64,000 nucleotides of DNA, taken from Fremontodendron californicum. Taxonomy: Eukaryota > Streptophyta > Magnoliopsida > Malvales > Malvaceae. The notes beneath the pieces were generated by a model. The model ran no database searches, was not told the origin of the DNA, and was given only the letters and a program-made list of their open reading frames with translations. How positions within the stretch are numbered: the stretch's first letter is position 1; each line of letters starts with the position of its first letter. The stretch is taken from the NCBI GenBank assembly GCA_030761205.1, contig JAULJL010000025.1, forward strand, positions 444,001 through 508,000. Reading direction: 5' to 3'. Of this stretch, positions 37,851 to 50,906 are shown piece after piece. The position numbers and the translations under genes are program-made.

Positions 37851-38966
37851 GCTTTTTTGCATTCTGAAACATCTAAAGGAAGAAAAATTACCTAATTTAG
37901 GGATCCAGACAAAATTAGGTGTCTACAACTGCCTCACTTTGGCTATTGTTGAGAATCAAGAATCTAGAAAAAGATAAATAAACACTAATTTTGTTCGATT
38001 AGTGAAATCTCATGTGAAGGACAGGAAAGGGAGTTTTCATTTTTTTTTCCCTTTTTTTGTCATTTTCATTTTTTTTTTCATTTACATTTTCATTTTTTTT
38101 TTATTTATGGTTTTTTTTTTCTTCTGATAAATAGCTGTAAATAGAAGATTTTGTCCTTAAATTGAGTTCCTTGACAAGTCAAGGCTCGACCTGTCTTAAG
38201 AAAACGAGTTCAATTTCCAAGAGAAGAAACTAGAAGATTTTGTCCTTAAATTGAGTTCCCTGACTAATCAAGGTTCGACCCGTCTTAAGGAAACGAGTTC
38301 GATTTGCAAGAGAACAAAATAGAAGATTTTTTCCTTAAATTGAGTTCCCTGACTAATCAAGGCTCGACCCATCTTAAGAAAACAAGTACGATTTGCAAGA
38401 GAAGAAAATTGAAGATTTTGTCCTTAAATTGAGTTCCCTAACTAATCAAGACTCGACCTGTCTTAAGGAAGAGTTCGATTTGCAAGAGAGGAAAATAGAA
38501 AGTTTTGTCCTTAAATTGAGTTCCCTGACTAATCAAGGCTTAACCCATCTTAAGGAAACGAGTTCGATTCGCAAGAGAAGAGAATACTGGGGCTCGACTC
38601 ATTTGAGAAGCAGAACGAGTTAGATTTGCAAGAGAAGAAAATAGAAAATTTTGTTCTTAAATTGAGTTCCCTGACTAATCAAGGCTCGACCCGTCTTAAG
38701 GAAACGAGTTCGATTTACAAGAGAAGAAAATAGAATATTTTGTCCTTAAATTGAGCTCCCTGACTAATCAAGGCTCGACCCGTCTTAAGGAAATGAGTTC
38801 GATTTGCAAGAGAAGAAAATATAAAATTTTGTCCTTAAATTGAGTTACCTGACTAATCAAGGCTGGACCCGTCTTAAGGAAACGAGTTCGATTTGCAAGA
38901 GAAGAAAATACCGAGGCTCGATCATTTGAGAAGCAAAACGAGTTCGATTTGCAAGAAAAGAAAATA
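37851..38966 (-). mobile_element. Fragment E: internal end plus LTR start of an A-family element (reverse strand)
   Basis: 37851-37927 is the reverse of an LTR start (its terminus GGTGTCTACA ends at 37927). It is followed by the reversed polypurine tract (CTGCCTCACTTTGGCTATTG), a reversed purine tract (T-rich, 38040-38115) and about nine copies of an 85-90-bp unit to 38966 (TTGAGTTCCCTGACTAATC, CGACCCGTCTTAAGGAAACG, AAGAGAAGAAAATAGAAG). Both ends stop in satellite. ORFs in the repeats (such as 38393-38623) are by-products. Confidence 0.85.
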
Positions 38967-40211
38967 CATTATCATTACAACAAATATATCTATGTGGTCT
39001 AAATTGTTATATATTACAATTACATAGATAAACAATATATCTATGTAATTGTAATACATCTATGTAATTCTATTCTGTATTTGTAATATATTTTTGTAAT
39101 TGTAATAAATCTACGTAATTGTATTATGTTTAAGTAATTTTAATGTATTTATGTAATTGTATTATATCTATGTAATTATAATATATCTATCTAATTGTAA
39201 TGTATCTATGTAGTTGTAATATATTTGTGTATCTATTGTAATATATCTATTAAATTGTAATAGATATTTGTGTATTGTAATATATTACAATTACATAGAT
39301 ATATTACACATTACAATATATACACAAATATATTACAATTGCATAGATATATTACAATTACATGTAATATATTACAACTAAATAGATACATTATAATTAC
39401 ACATTAAAAATATTACAATTACATAGATATATTACATAGATACATTAGAATTACATAGATATATTACAATTACATAGATATATTACATAGATACATTACA
39501 ATTACATAGATATATTACAATTACATAGATATACTATTACAATTATATAGATATATATCTATATGATTGTAATAGTATATCTATGTAATTGTAATATATC
39601 TATGTAATTGTAATATATTTATGTAATTACATAGATATGTAATATATTTTTGTAATTGTAATACATCTATGTAATTGTAATATATCTATGTAATATATGT
39701 AATATTTATCTATGTAATATATATGTAATTGTAATATATATCTATATCTATGTAATATATATCTATGTAATTGTAATATATCTATGTAATATATCTATGT
39801 AATTGTAATATATCTAAGTAACTGTAGTATATCCATGTAATATATCTATATAATTATTATATATCTATGTAATTGTAATATATCTATGTAATATATAATG
39901 TTTTCGAACTACATTGATATATTAGAATTACATAGATACATTGGATATATATATATATATATTACAATTGTAATAGTATATTTAATTGTAATATATATAT
40001 ATATTACATAGATATATTATAATTACATAGATATATTATAATTACATAGATAAATAAATTTATGTAGTACAATTATATTACATAGATATCTATGTAATTC
40101 TAATATATACATATATAATTACATAGATAAATATATTTACTACAATTACAATTATATTACATAAATATATCTATGCAATATATCTATATATTTATGTAAT
40201 TGTAATATATT
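38967..40211. repeat. AT-rich 19-bp satellite block
   Basis: Mixed-orientation, degraded units with several inversions of direction (for example near 39280, 39540 and 39900-40030). No gene. Confidence 0.88.
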
Positions 40212-40344
40212 ACATAAAGAACATGATAAAATAAACAAAACAGCAACATTAATAAAAAATGTAGGCCATTCGGCCATGGTGAGAAAAATGTAAAAAAAAT
40301 ATTTAAGAAAGAGATGAAGAAACAACTTAAGAAGAACAATGCAA
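40212..40344 (-). repeat. A-family LTR fragment in the satellite
   Basis: Matches solo LTR D at about 27120-27265, including GTAGGCCATTCGGCCATGGTGAG and AAGAACAA. About 133 bp, with satellite on both sides. Confidence 0.85.
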
Positions 40345-41489
40345 AACCAACTATATAGGTATATTACAATGTAATTCTAATGTTTTAAGTAATTGTAATA
40401 TATCTATGTAATTGTAATACCACTATGCAATTGTAATATATTTATGTAATTGTAATATATATTTTTAGTTGTAATATATTTACAATTCCCTGTCTATGTA
40501 ACTATAATATATATTTGTAGTTGTAATATATCTATGTAATTGTAATATATCTATGTATCTATGTAATTGTAATATATGCTTGTAATATCTAATGTTTTTA
40601 GTAAGTGTAATATATCTACAGAGATATATTACAATTACAGAGATATATTAGAATTACATAGATATATTACATTAGATATCTATGTAGTTGTAATGTATAA
40701 ATTACCAAATATAATGTTTTAAGTAATTGTAATATATTTATGTAATTCCAATGTCTACATAGATACAATTACATAAAACATTCAAATTACATAGATATAT
40801 TAGATATGAATATACATAGATATAATTACATTGATATTTTACAATTACATAAAAACATTACAATTACACAGATATATTACAATTACATAGATACATTACA
40901 ATTATCAATCTATGTAATCGTATAATATTACAATTACATAGATTTATTACAATTACTTAGATATAATACAATTACATAGATACATTAGAATTACATAGAT
41001 ATATCACATGTAATATACAATTACATTGATATATACATTACAACTACATAGATATAATATTGAAAATTTTAAAATTACAAATATATTTGTCTAATATATC
41101 TATGTAATTATAATATATCTATATAATTATAATATATCTATGTAATTGTAATGTATCTATGTAAATGTAATGTATATAGGGTCAGGTCCGGACGGGTTAT
41201 ATATTAGAATTACATAGATATATTACAATTACATAGATATATTAGAAAAATATATTACATATTTACACAAATATTTACAATTACATAGATATATTACAAT
41301 TACATAAATATATTTACAATTACATAGATACATTAGAATTACATCGATATATATACGTTACATTAAATAGATACATCTATGTAAAGTCTAATATAATGTA
41401 ATATGTAATATATCTATTTAATTGTAATATCCATTGTTTTGTAATATAAATATGTAATTGTAATATATTTACAATTACATAGATAAGTA
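40345..41489. repeat. AT-rich 19-bp satellite block
   Basis: Degraded units in both orientations. A small unique island, AGGGTCAGGTCCGGACGGG, sits at about 41178-41196 and I cannot assign it. Confidence 0.85.
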
Positions 41490-41539
41490 ATATATTTCGG
41501 TAGGAGCGTTAATGTAGAATAAATTCATCTTTTAAAATA

Positions 41540-41715
41540 TATTCATCTGCTTGATTGTGGTAGGATTGTGGGACTTGAAATGTAGATCATCTTTCACATA
41601 ATATCTAGGTTAGGCATGTTGCTTGATTGTGGTAGGATTGTGAAACTTGAAATGTCGAGGAATTGCTTGATTGTGGTAGGATTGTGGAACTTGAAATGTA
41701 GATCATATTTCACAT
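41540..41715 (+). repeat. Short tandem repeat upstream of the CACTA exons
   Basis: GCTTGATTGTGGTAGGATTG is repeated three times (near 41552, 41621 and 41663), each followed by ACTTGAAATGT. Confidence 0.75.
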
Positions 41716-41796
41716 AATATTTTTACCTTTTGAGTAGATGTAATGTGTATAAGCTTAATTCAATAAATATATATTGACAGAACATATACTTTTTAG

Positions 41797-41993
41797 GTAC
41801 CTGATGCTGGTAGTGCTCCAAATTTGTCACCAATAATAAGGTCTTCAACTTCTAGTCATCAAGTTAATGAAAATGAAGATGGTAAACTACTTGATTATTT
41901 TATTCTTCTATATTGACTTCACTACTTAATTGCTTTTAATTGTATAATATTTGTCAATTTTATGCAGATGCTGCTCCATGGGAATATTCATGA
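41797..41993 (+). pseudogene. Last two exons of a CACTA element gene (transposase-like)
   Basis: Exon 41797-41881 follows a TTTTTAG acceptor and reads VPDAGSAPNLSPIIRSS and on. An intron begins GTAAAC at 41882 and ends TATGCAG at 41967. The final short exon ends in APWEYS and TGA at 41991. The splice sites and position just inside the subterminal repeats fit the 3' end of a CACTA transposase or accessory gene. The rest of the gene is absent, so it is a remnant. Confidence 0.55.
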
Positions 41994-42269
41994 GATTTGG
42001 ATTGCTTATTTCACTTTATGTATTTGGATTGCTTATTTACTTTGTGTTTGGATTGCTAATTTTCAATTTTAAGACTATATTGTGACTTTAGCTTGCGACT
42101 TCTATTTAGCTTGTAAAAGTTATATAATTAAGACAATTTATTTGTAATTTTATTTTTAATATTATGAAATATTTTGTACTTTCTTATAATGGTTTTTTTA
42201 TATGAAATATCTTAAATTAAATTATAAATATATCAATTTTAGTAATTGAAAAATATGATAAAATTTTAT

Positions 42270-42930
42270 TTTTACCGACGCTCTGACCTCTATACTGACA
42301 GTTCATATAACAACAAAAAATGTATAGTATACTGACGGAGTAAACCGTCAGTAAATTTACGACAAACTGTCGCTATAGGTTAATTGTATATTTTACATTT
42401 TAATCTATACCGACGGACGCAAAAAACAAAATCGGTATATGTATATCTATGGTATCTATACCGACGGATACAAAAGCCGTCGGTATAGATATGGTATCTA
42501 TACCTACTGATACAAAAGCCGTCGGTATAGATGCGGTATCTATATTGACGGATACAAAAGCCGTCGGTATAGATATGGTATCTATACCTACGGAAACAAA
42601 ATCCGTCGGTATAGATGCGGTATCTATACCGACGAAAACAAAATCCGTCGGTATAGGTAAAAGCAAAAGGGGCTACCCCAACATAGGCTATACCGACAAT
42701 AGTAACATTAGTGACGTCTAAAACCGTCGGTATAGGTCATACATCCTATTTCGACGGTCACCTTTTTCGTCGGTATATGTCTATATCGACGAGGGTTTTA
42801 CTGTGGCTTAATTGTTTGTCGGAATAGTCATTTTGACCGTACGTATAGGGTTTTAGGACTTTTAGCGACGGACTATGGAGTTTTACCAACGCTTTTTGGA
42901 CCGTCACTATATGGCAAATTGTTTGTAGTG
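42270..42930. repeat. CACTA subterminal repeat region
   Basis: Many copies, in both orientations, of a core like CCGTCGGTATAG or TATACCGACGG, spaced about 25-50 bp. Such repeats are the transposase binding region in this class. The ORFs on both strands at 42400-42721 are translations of these repeats, not genes. Confidence 0.85.
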
Positions 42931-45687
42931 TAGATATACTACAGTTACATAGATATATTACAATTACATAGATATTTAGCGGCGTAGAACATTTAGCGGC
43001 GTTTCTTATATATCTATGTATTTGTATTATATCTACATAATTATGTTAATGTAATATATCTATGTAACTGTAATAATATATGTAATTGTAATATATCTAT
43101 GTAATTGTAATATATTTATGTAATTATAATATATCTATGTAATTGTAATATATTTATGTAATTCTAATATTTTCAATTAAATAAATATATTACAACTACA
43201 AACATATCTTACAATTAAAAAATTTATCTATGTAATTGTTATTTATGTATGTAATTGTAATATATTTGTGTAGTTGTAATATATCTAATGTATAATTGTA
43301 ATATATTACATAGAATTACAATTACTATTACATAGATATATTACAATTATGTAAAACATTAGAATTGCATAGATATATTACAATTACATAGATACATTAC
43401 AATTACATAATATATTACTACATATTACATAGATATATATTACAATTACATAGATATATTATATTATAATTACATAGATATATTACAATTACATAGATAT
43501 TTTACATAGATATTTATACATAAATATCTATGCAATTGTAATATATTATAATTACAATTACATAGATACATTACAATTACATAGATATATTAAAATTACA
43601 TAGATATATTACAATTACATATTTATATTAAAATTACATAGATACATTACAATTATATAGATATTACAATTATATATATATATATATGTAATTGTAATAT
43701 ATTTATTTATACATTACAGCAATGATATATTTCATACACATGTAATTCTGATGTAATTGTAAAATATCTATGTAATTGTAATATATCTATGTAGATATAT
43801 TACAATTCTATTAATTACAGTTACATAGATATATCTATGTAAGTCTAATGTTTTATGTAATTGTAATATATTTATGTAATTAAAATATATCTAATATAAT
43901 ATATCTATGTAATTGTAATATTTCAGTATTTATATATATATATATTACAATTTCCTAGATATATTACATAAATATTTTCAGTAATTGTAATATATCTAAT
44001 ATTTACCATAGATATATTTGTGTAATTGCAATTGTAATTACACATATTTAGGTAATATATCTATGTAATTATAATACATCTATGTAATATATCTATGTTA
44101 TTGTAATATATCTATGTAATTATAATATATCTATGTAATTGTAATATATCTATGTAATTGTAATATATTTATGTAATTGTAATATATCTATGTATTTGTA
44201 ATGTATCTATGTAATTGTAATATATCTATGTAATTTTAATATATCTATATAATTCTAATGTATCTATGTAATTGTTATATATCAATTTAATTCTAATGTT
44301 TTAAGTAATTGTAATATATCTATGTAATTGTAATGTATGTATATAATTGTAATATATCTATGTAATTCTAATGTTTTAAGTAATTGTAATATATCTATGT
44401 AATTGTAATATATTTAAGTAATTGTAATATATCTATGTAATTGTAATGTAATACAATAATTCTAATATATCTATGTAATTCTAATGTTTTAAGTAATTGT
44501 AATGTATCTATATAATTGTAATATATTTGTGTAATTACATAGATATATTACAATAACATAGATATATTTATGTATATATTACATAGATAGTATTTCTAAC
44601 ATCTATGTAATATTAGATATGTTTCTATGTAATATATTAAAGCATTATCATAGATACGTTACAATTACATATATATATTACATAGAATATATTTATACAA
44701 TTACATAGATATATTACAATTACACATTAGATATATTAAAATACATGTAATATATAATGTAATTGTAATATTTATTACATAGATTATATTATAATTACAT
44801 ACATACATAGATATATTATATTTATTTGTTAGAATTACCACTTAACATTACGTAAATTACACAAATATATTACATAGATATATTATAATTACACAAATAT
44901 ATTACAATTACATAGATATATTAATGAAAACATTAGATATTACATGTATATTTAAGAATTACCAATTACATAGATATATTACAATTACCACTTAACATTA
45001 TATTACAATTATATAGATATATTACAATTACTGAAAACAATAGATATTTGATAATGTTTTGAGTAATTTAGAACTATCACTTAAAATTACATAAATTACA
45101 TAGATAATTAATACTTTAGAATTGCTTAAAACATATCTATGTAATTATAATATGTTTATGTAATTGTAATATATCTATATATCTATGTAATTGTAATATA
45201 TTTCAATAATTGTAATATATCTATGTAATTGTAATATATACATGTAATATCTAAAGTTTTCAGTAATTCTAATATTTTCAGTAATATATCTAATACAGTA
45301 ATTGTAATATTATCGATATAATTGTAATATATCTATGTAATTGTAATATCTAATGTTTTCAGAAATAGTAATGTAACTTACATAGTATATTACAAATATA
45401 TTACAATTACATAAATACAATTACACAAATATATTACAATTACATAGATACAATTACTGAAATTACCTAATGTATACATGTTTTTAGTAATTGTAATATA
45501 TCTATGTAATTATAATATATCTACGTAATTGTAATATATCTATGTAATTGTTTTCAGTAATTGTAATATATCTATGTAATTATAATAATGTTAATTGTAA
45601 TATATACATGTAGTTGTAATATATCTATGTAATTGTAATATATTTATGTAATTATAAAATGTCTATGTAAGTGTAATGTATACATGT
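42931..45687. repeat. AT-rich 19-bp satellite block
   Basis: Degraded units in both orientations. At about 42980-43010 a small island carries ATTTAGCGGCG twice, resembling subterminal repeats of a different CACTA family. The longest regular forward run is at about 44080-44480. Confidence 0.88.
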
Positions 45688-45947
45688 TGTAGACAGCTAA
45701 TTTTGTACGGATCCCTAAATCAGGTAATTTTTCTTCCTTGAGATGCTTCAGAATGCAAAAAAGCTATTCTCATCCTGTGCTTGCTTCCTAGAGAAAGGGA
45801 TGGGGAGTGGCAGGTGGTATTCCAAGACTTTGTTTAAGAGGTCAAGCATAAAAAGTCAATATGGAAAAAATCAACCTCGAAAAAGTCAACTCTGAAAGTC
45901 AACTACTAAAAATATCAACCCTTATTCAAAATCAAGATTCAAAGTTA
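45688..45947 (+). repeat. First 260 bp of an A-family LTR in the satellite
   Basis: Starts exactly at an LTR terminus (TGTAGACAGCTAATTTTGT) and follows the A LTR through GGCAGGTGGTATTCCAAGAC and the AAAAAGTCAA motifs to about 45947, then returns to satellite. Confidence 0.85.
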
Positions 45948-48464
45948 TAAATCTATGTAATTGTAATATATCTATATAAATGTAATACCACCTACAGCAA
46001 TTGTAATATATGTACAATCACCACTTAAATAGATATATTAAACCAAATTTATTACAATTACACAGATATATTACAATTATATAGATATATTACAATTACA
46101 TAGATATATTACAATTACATAGATATATTACATGCATACATTACAGTTACATAGATATATTTCAGTAACATAGATACATTACAATTACACATTAGATATA
46201 TTAAAATACATGTAATATATAATGTTTTCGAATTACATTGATATATTAGAATTACATAAATATATTACAATTACATAGATATATTAAAACTACATAGATA
46301 TAATATTACAATTATATAGATATATTATATTATATATTACAATTACATAGATACATTATAATTACACATTAGATATATTAAAATACATGTAATATATAAT
46401 GTTTTCGAATTACATTGATTTATTACAATTACACAGATATATTACAATTACATAGATAAATTACATAGATACATTACAATTACATAGATACATTACAATT
46501 ACACATTAGTTATATTAAAATACATGTAATATATAATGTTTTCGAATTACATTGATATATTAGAATTACATAGATGCATTGGATATATATATTACAATTA
46601 CATAGATATACTACAGTATCATAGATATATTACAATTACATAGATATATTACATAGATACATTACAATTACATAGATATATTACATAGATACATTACAAT
46701 TACATAGATATATTACAATTACATAGATACATTACAATTACATAGATTATTACAATTACATAGATATATTACAATTACATAGATGTATTAAAATTACATA
46801 GATATATATTACAATTATATAGATATATTATATTATAATTACATAGATATATTACAATTACATAGATATTTATACATAAATATCTATGCAATTTTAATAT
46901 ATTATAGTTACATAGATATATTAAAACTACGTAGATATATTACAATTACATAGATATATTACAATTACACAAATTTATTACAATTATATAGATATATTAC
47001 AATTACATAGATATATTACATAGATACATTATAATTACATAGATATATTACAATTACATAGATATGCTACAATTACACAAATTTATTACAATTATATAGA
47101 TATATAACAATTACATAGATATATTACAATTACATAGATATATTACAATTACATAGATATATTAGAATTACATAAATCTATCTATGTATTTATGTAATTC
47201 CATAAATATTGTAATTTTAATATATCTATGTAATTGTAATTACATAGATATATTACAATTACATAGATACATTACAATTTCGCATTAATATATCTATGTA
47301 ATATATCTATGTAATTCTAATATATCTATGTAATTGTAATATATTTTTGTAATAGATATATTTCACATGTAATATACAATTACATTCATATATACATTAC
47401 AACTATATAGATATATTACAATTACATAGATATATTACAATTACATAGATATATTACAACTACATTGATATATACATAGATATATCATTACATTTATATA
47501 GATATATTATAATTACATAGATATATTAAAATTACATTATATATTACAATTACACAGATATATTAAAATTACATAGATATATTATAATTACATAGATATT
47601 ACAATTACGTATATATTACAATTACATAGATATATTACAATAACTAATATATTACAATTACATAGATATATTACATTTATATAGATATAGTATTAGAATT
47701 GCAATTACATAGATAGATTACAATTACATAGATATATATATATTACAATTACATAGATATACTACAATTACATAGACATATTACAATTACATAGATATAT
47801 TACATAGACACATTACAATTACATAGATATATTACAATTACATAGATATAATACAATTACAAAGATATATTACATTAACACTATTAAATATATTACAATT
47901 ACATAGATATATCACATTTATATAGATATATTACAATTACTGAAAATATTAGATATTACATGTATACATTACAATTACTAAAAACATTAGATATTACATG
48001 TATACTTTAGAATTACTGAAAATATTAGATAATTGATAATGTATACATCTATGTAATTGTAATATATCTATGTAATTGTAATATCTATGTAATTGTAATA
48101 TATCTATGTAATTATAATATATCTATGTTATTGTATTATATCTATGTGATTGTAATATATTTATGTAATATATCAATGTGATATAACATAGATACATTAT
48201 TAATTGTAATATATTTATGTAATTGTAATATATCTATGTAATTGTAATATATTTCTGTAATGTATCTATGTAATATATCTATGTAATTGTAATATATTTA
48301 TGTAGTATATCTAGGTAACATATGTAATATATCTATGTAATTGTAATATATATATATATATGTAATTGTAATAGTATATCTATGTAATATATGTAAAATG
48401 TCATACATATCTATGTAATTGTAATATATTTCAGTAATTGTAATATATTTCTGTAATTGTAATA

Positions 48465-49011
48465 TATACGTGTAGTATCTAATGTTTTCAGTAATATATC
48501 TAATACAGTAATTGTAATATTATCTATGTAATTGTAATATCTAATATTTTCAGAAATAGTAATGTAACTTACATAGATATATTACAAATATATGACAATT
48601 ACATAGATACAATTACTGAAATTATCTAACGTATACATGTTTTCAGTAATTGTAAGATATCTATGTAATTGTAATATATCTATTACTTGTAATATATTTA
48701 TGTAATTATAATAATGTTAATTGTAATATATACATGTAATTGTAATATATAACAATACATGTAATTACATAGATATTACGTAGATATATTATAATTACAT
48801 AAATATATTACAGTTACATAAAACATTAGACTTACGTAGATATATCTATATAATTGTAATTAATAGAATTGTAATATATTTACATAGATATTTTATAATT
48901 ACATTAGAATTACATATCTATGTAATATATCTATGTTGTAATGTATACATAAATATATTACAATTACATAGATATATATATATATAATTGTAATATCTAT
49001 GTAATTGTAAT
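48465..49011 (+). repeat. Segmental duplication within the satellite
   Basis: The order GTTTTCAGAAATAGTAATG, ACTGAAATTATCTAA, CATGTTTTCAGTAATTG, TATAACAATACATG, AAACATTAGACTTAC and AATAGAATTG recurs at 52035-52617. The first part also recurs at 45240-45610. These are larger units than the 19-bp repeat and show block duplication. Confidence 0.75.
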
Positions 49012-49054
49012 GTAGCTTTCGTGTGGGGAAAGAGAATCATCGGACAGTGCTGTA
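49012..49054 (-). other. 43-bp non-satellite island, rearranged copy of part of 21480-21520
   Basis: TAGCTTTCGTGTGG is followed by GGAAAGAGAATCATCGGAC. At 21480-21520 the reverse complement has the same two pieces in the opposite order, so this copy is inverted and circularly permuted. Confidence 0.8.
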
Positions 49055-50715
49055 ATATATCTATGTAATTGTAATAGTATATCTATGTAATAAATATATT
49101 TATGTAATTGTAGAATGTTGTAATACATTTATGTAATTGAAAATATATATATCTATGTAATTGTAAATATATTTATGTAATTGTAATATATCTATGTAAT
49201 TGTAATATATATATATATATGTAATTGTAATATATCTATGTAATTGTAATTATGCGATTGTAATATATGTAATATATCTATGTAATTAGATATCTATGTA
49301 GTTGTAAATATATTTATGTAATTGTAATATATCTATGTAATATATTATCTATGTAATTGTAATATATCTATGTAATTGTAAACATTATATTACATATATT
49401 ACAATTACATAGATATATAGACATATTACATAGATATATTACAATTACATAGATATATTATTACAATTTTATATTATTACAATTACATTAAATATTACAA
49501 TTACATAGATGTATTAGTGTAAGATATTATCTATCTATATATATGTAATTGTAATGTATCTATGTAATAAATATATATCTATGTAATATATCTATGTAAT
49601 TATAATATTATCTATGTAATTGTAATATAATTACATGGATATATTAAAACTACATAGATAATATATTACATAGATATATTACAATTACAATATATATTAC
49701 ATAGATATATATTACAATTACATAGATAGTATTTTACATAGATATATTACAATTACATAAATATATTTACAATTACATAGATATCTAATTACATAGATAT
49801 ATTACATATATTACAATCACATAATTACAATTACATAGATATATTACAATTACATATATATATGTTACAATTACATTAATATATTACATTACTATTACAT
49901 ACATATAGATATAGATAATTACAATTACAATTACAATTACATGGATATATTTAATAGATATATTGGTGTAATTGTAATATATTTCTGTAATTGTAATATA
50001 TCTATGTAATTCTAATATATCTATGTAATTGTAATATATTTAGGTAATTGTATTATATTTGTGTAATACATTGTAATATATCTATGTAATTGTAATATAT
50101 CTATGTATCTGTAGTATATCTATGTAATATCTATGTAATTGTAATATATTTATGTAGTATATCTATGTAATTGTAATAAATAACATTACATAGATATATT
50201 ACAATTACAATGACATAAATTTATTTATTACAATTAGATACATTACACAGATATATTACAATTACAATTACTGTAATATATCTATGTAATTCTAAGGTTT
50301 TAAGTAATTCTAATATATCTATGTAATTCTAATATATTTTTGTAATTGTAATATATCTATGTAATATATCTATATAATTGTAATATATATATATATGTAA
50401 TTGTAATATCTATGTAATTGTAATATATATATACATATCTATGTAATTCTAATATATCTAAGTAATTGTAATATATCTATGTTATTGTAATATATTTATG
50501 TAATTGTAATACATCTATGTAATTGTAATATATTTATGTAATTGTAATACATTTATGTAATTGTAATATATATATATATCTATGTAATTGTAATATATAT
50601 ATATCCAATATATCTATGTAATTCTAATGTATCTATGTAATTGTAATATACCTGTGTAAAACATAATTACATAGATATATTAGACTTGCCTAGATATATT
50701 TACATAGATATATTC

Positions 50716-50906
50716 CTCCTTCCTTTGGGCCTGGGCAGGCCAATACTTCTCTTTTTCAGCCCAAGTCTGATTTTTTGTAGGGCCCAAAGAAGCCCATTTC
50801 GGTTGCTTGGGTGAAATGACCGTTTTGCCCCCCGGATGCAAATAAATATTAAACGGACTCCAAATTCAATTTTTCTTTTTTTAATACTTCCAAAATAATA
50901 AAACAT
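50716..50906 (-). repeat. A-family LTR fragment in the satellite
   Basis: Matches D at about 27795-27985 (CTTTGGGCCTGGGCAGGCCA, GTTGCTTGGGTGAAATGA, GCCCCCCGGATG). An ORF here is the same by-product seen in D. Confidence 0.88.

Larger units (their letters stand above)
41490..42930 (+). mobile_element. 3' end of a CACTA (En/Spm-type) DNA transposon
   Basis: It ends GTTTGTAGTG at 42930; read in reverse this is CACTACAAACAATTTGCC, a CACTA terminus. The 660 bp before it are packed with subterminal repeats containing CCGTCGGTATAG and TACCGACGG. Upstream lie the last exons of an element gene. The 5' half, including the other terminus, is missing: sequence passes into satellite at about 41490. Confidence 0.85.
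45948..50715. repeat. AT-rich 19-bp satellite block (4.8 kb)
   Basis: Mostly reverse-oriented to about 48010, then mixed. It includes larger duplicated segments (see 48465-49011) and a 43-bp foreign island at 49012. No gene. Confidence 0.9.

Noticed and set aside
42400..42721. Overlapping ORFs with regular VSIPTDTKAVGID-type repeats on both strands
   Set aside because: They are read through CACTA subterminal DNA repeats in two strands at once, so the regularity comes from the DNA repeat and not from a protein.
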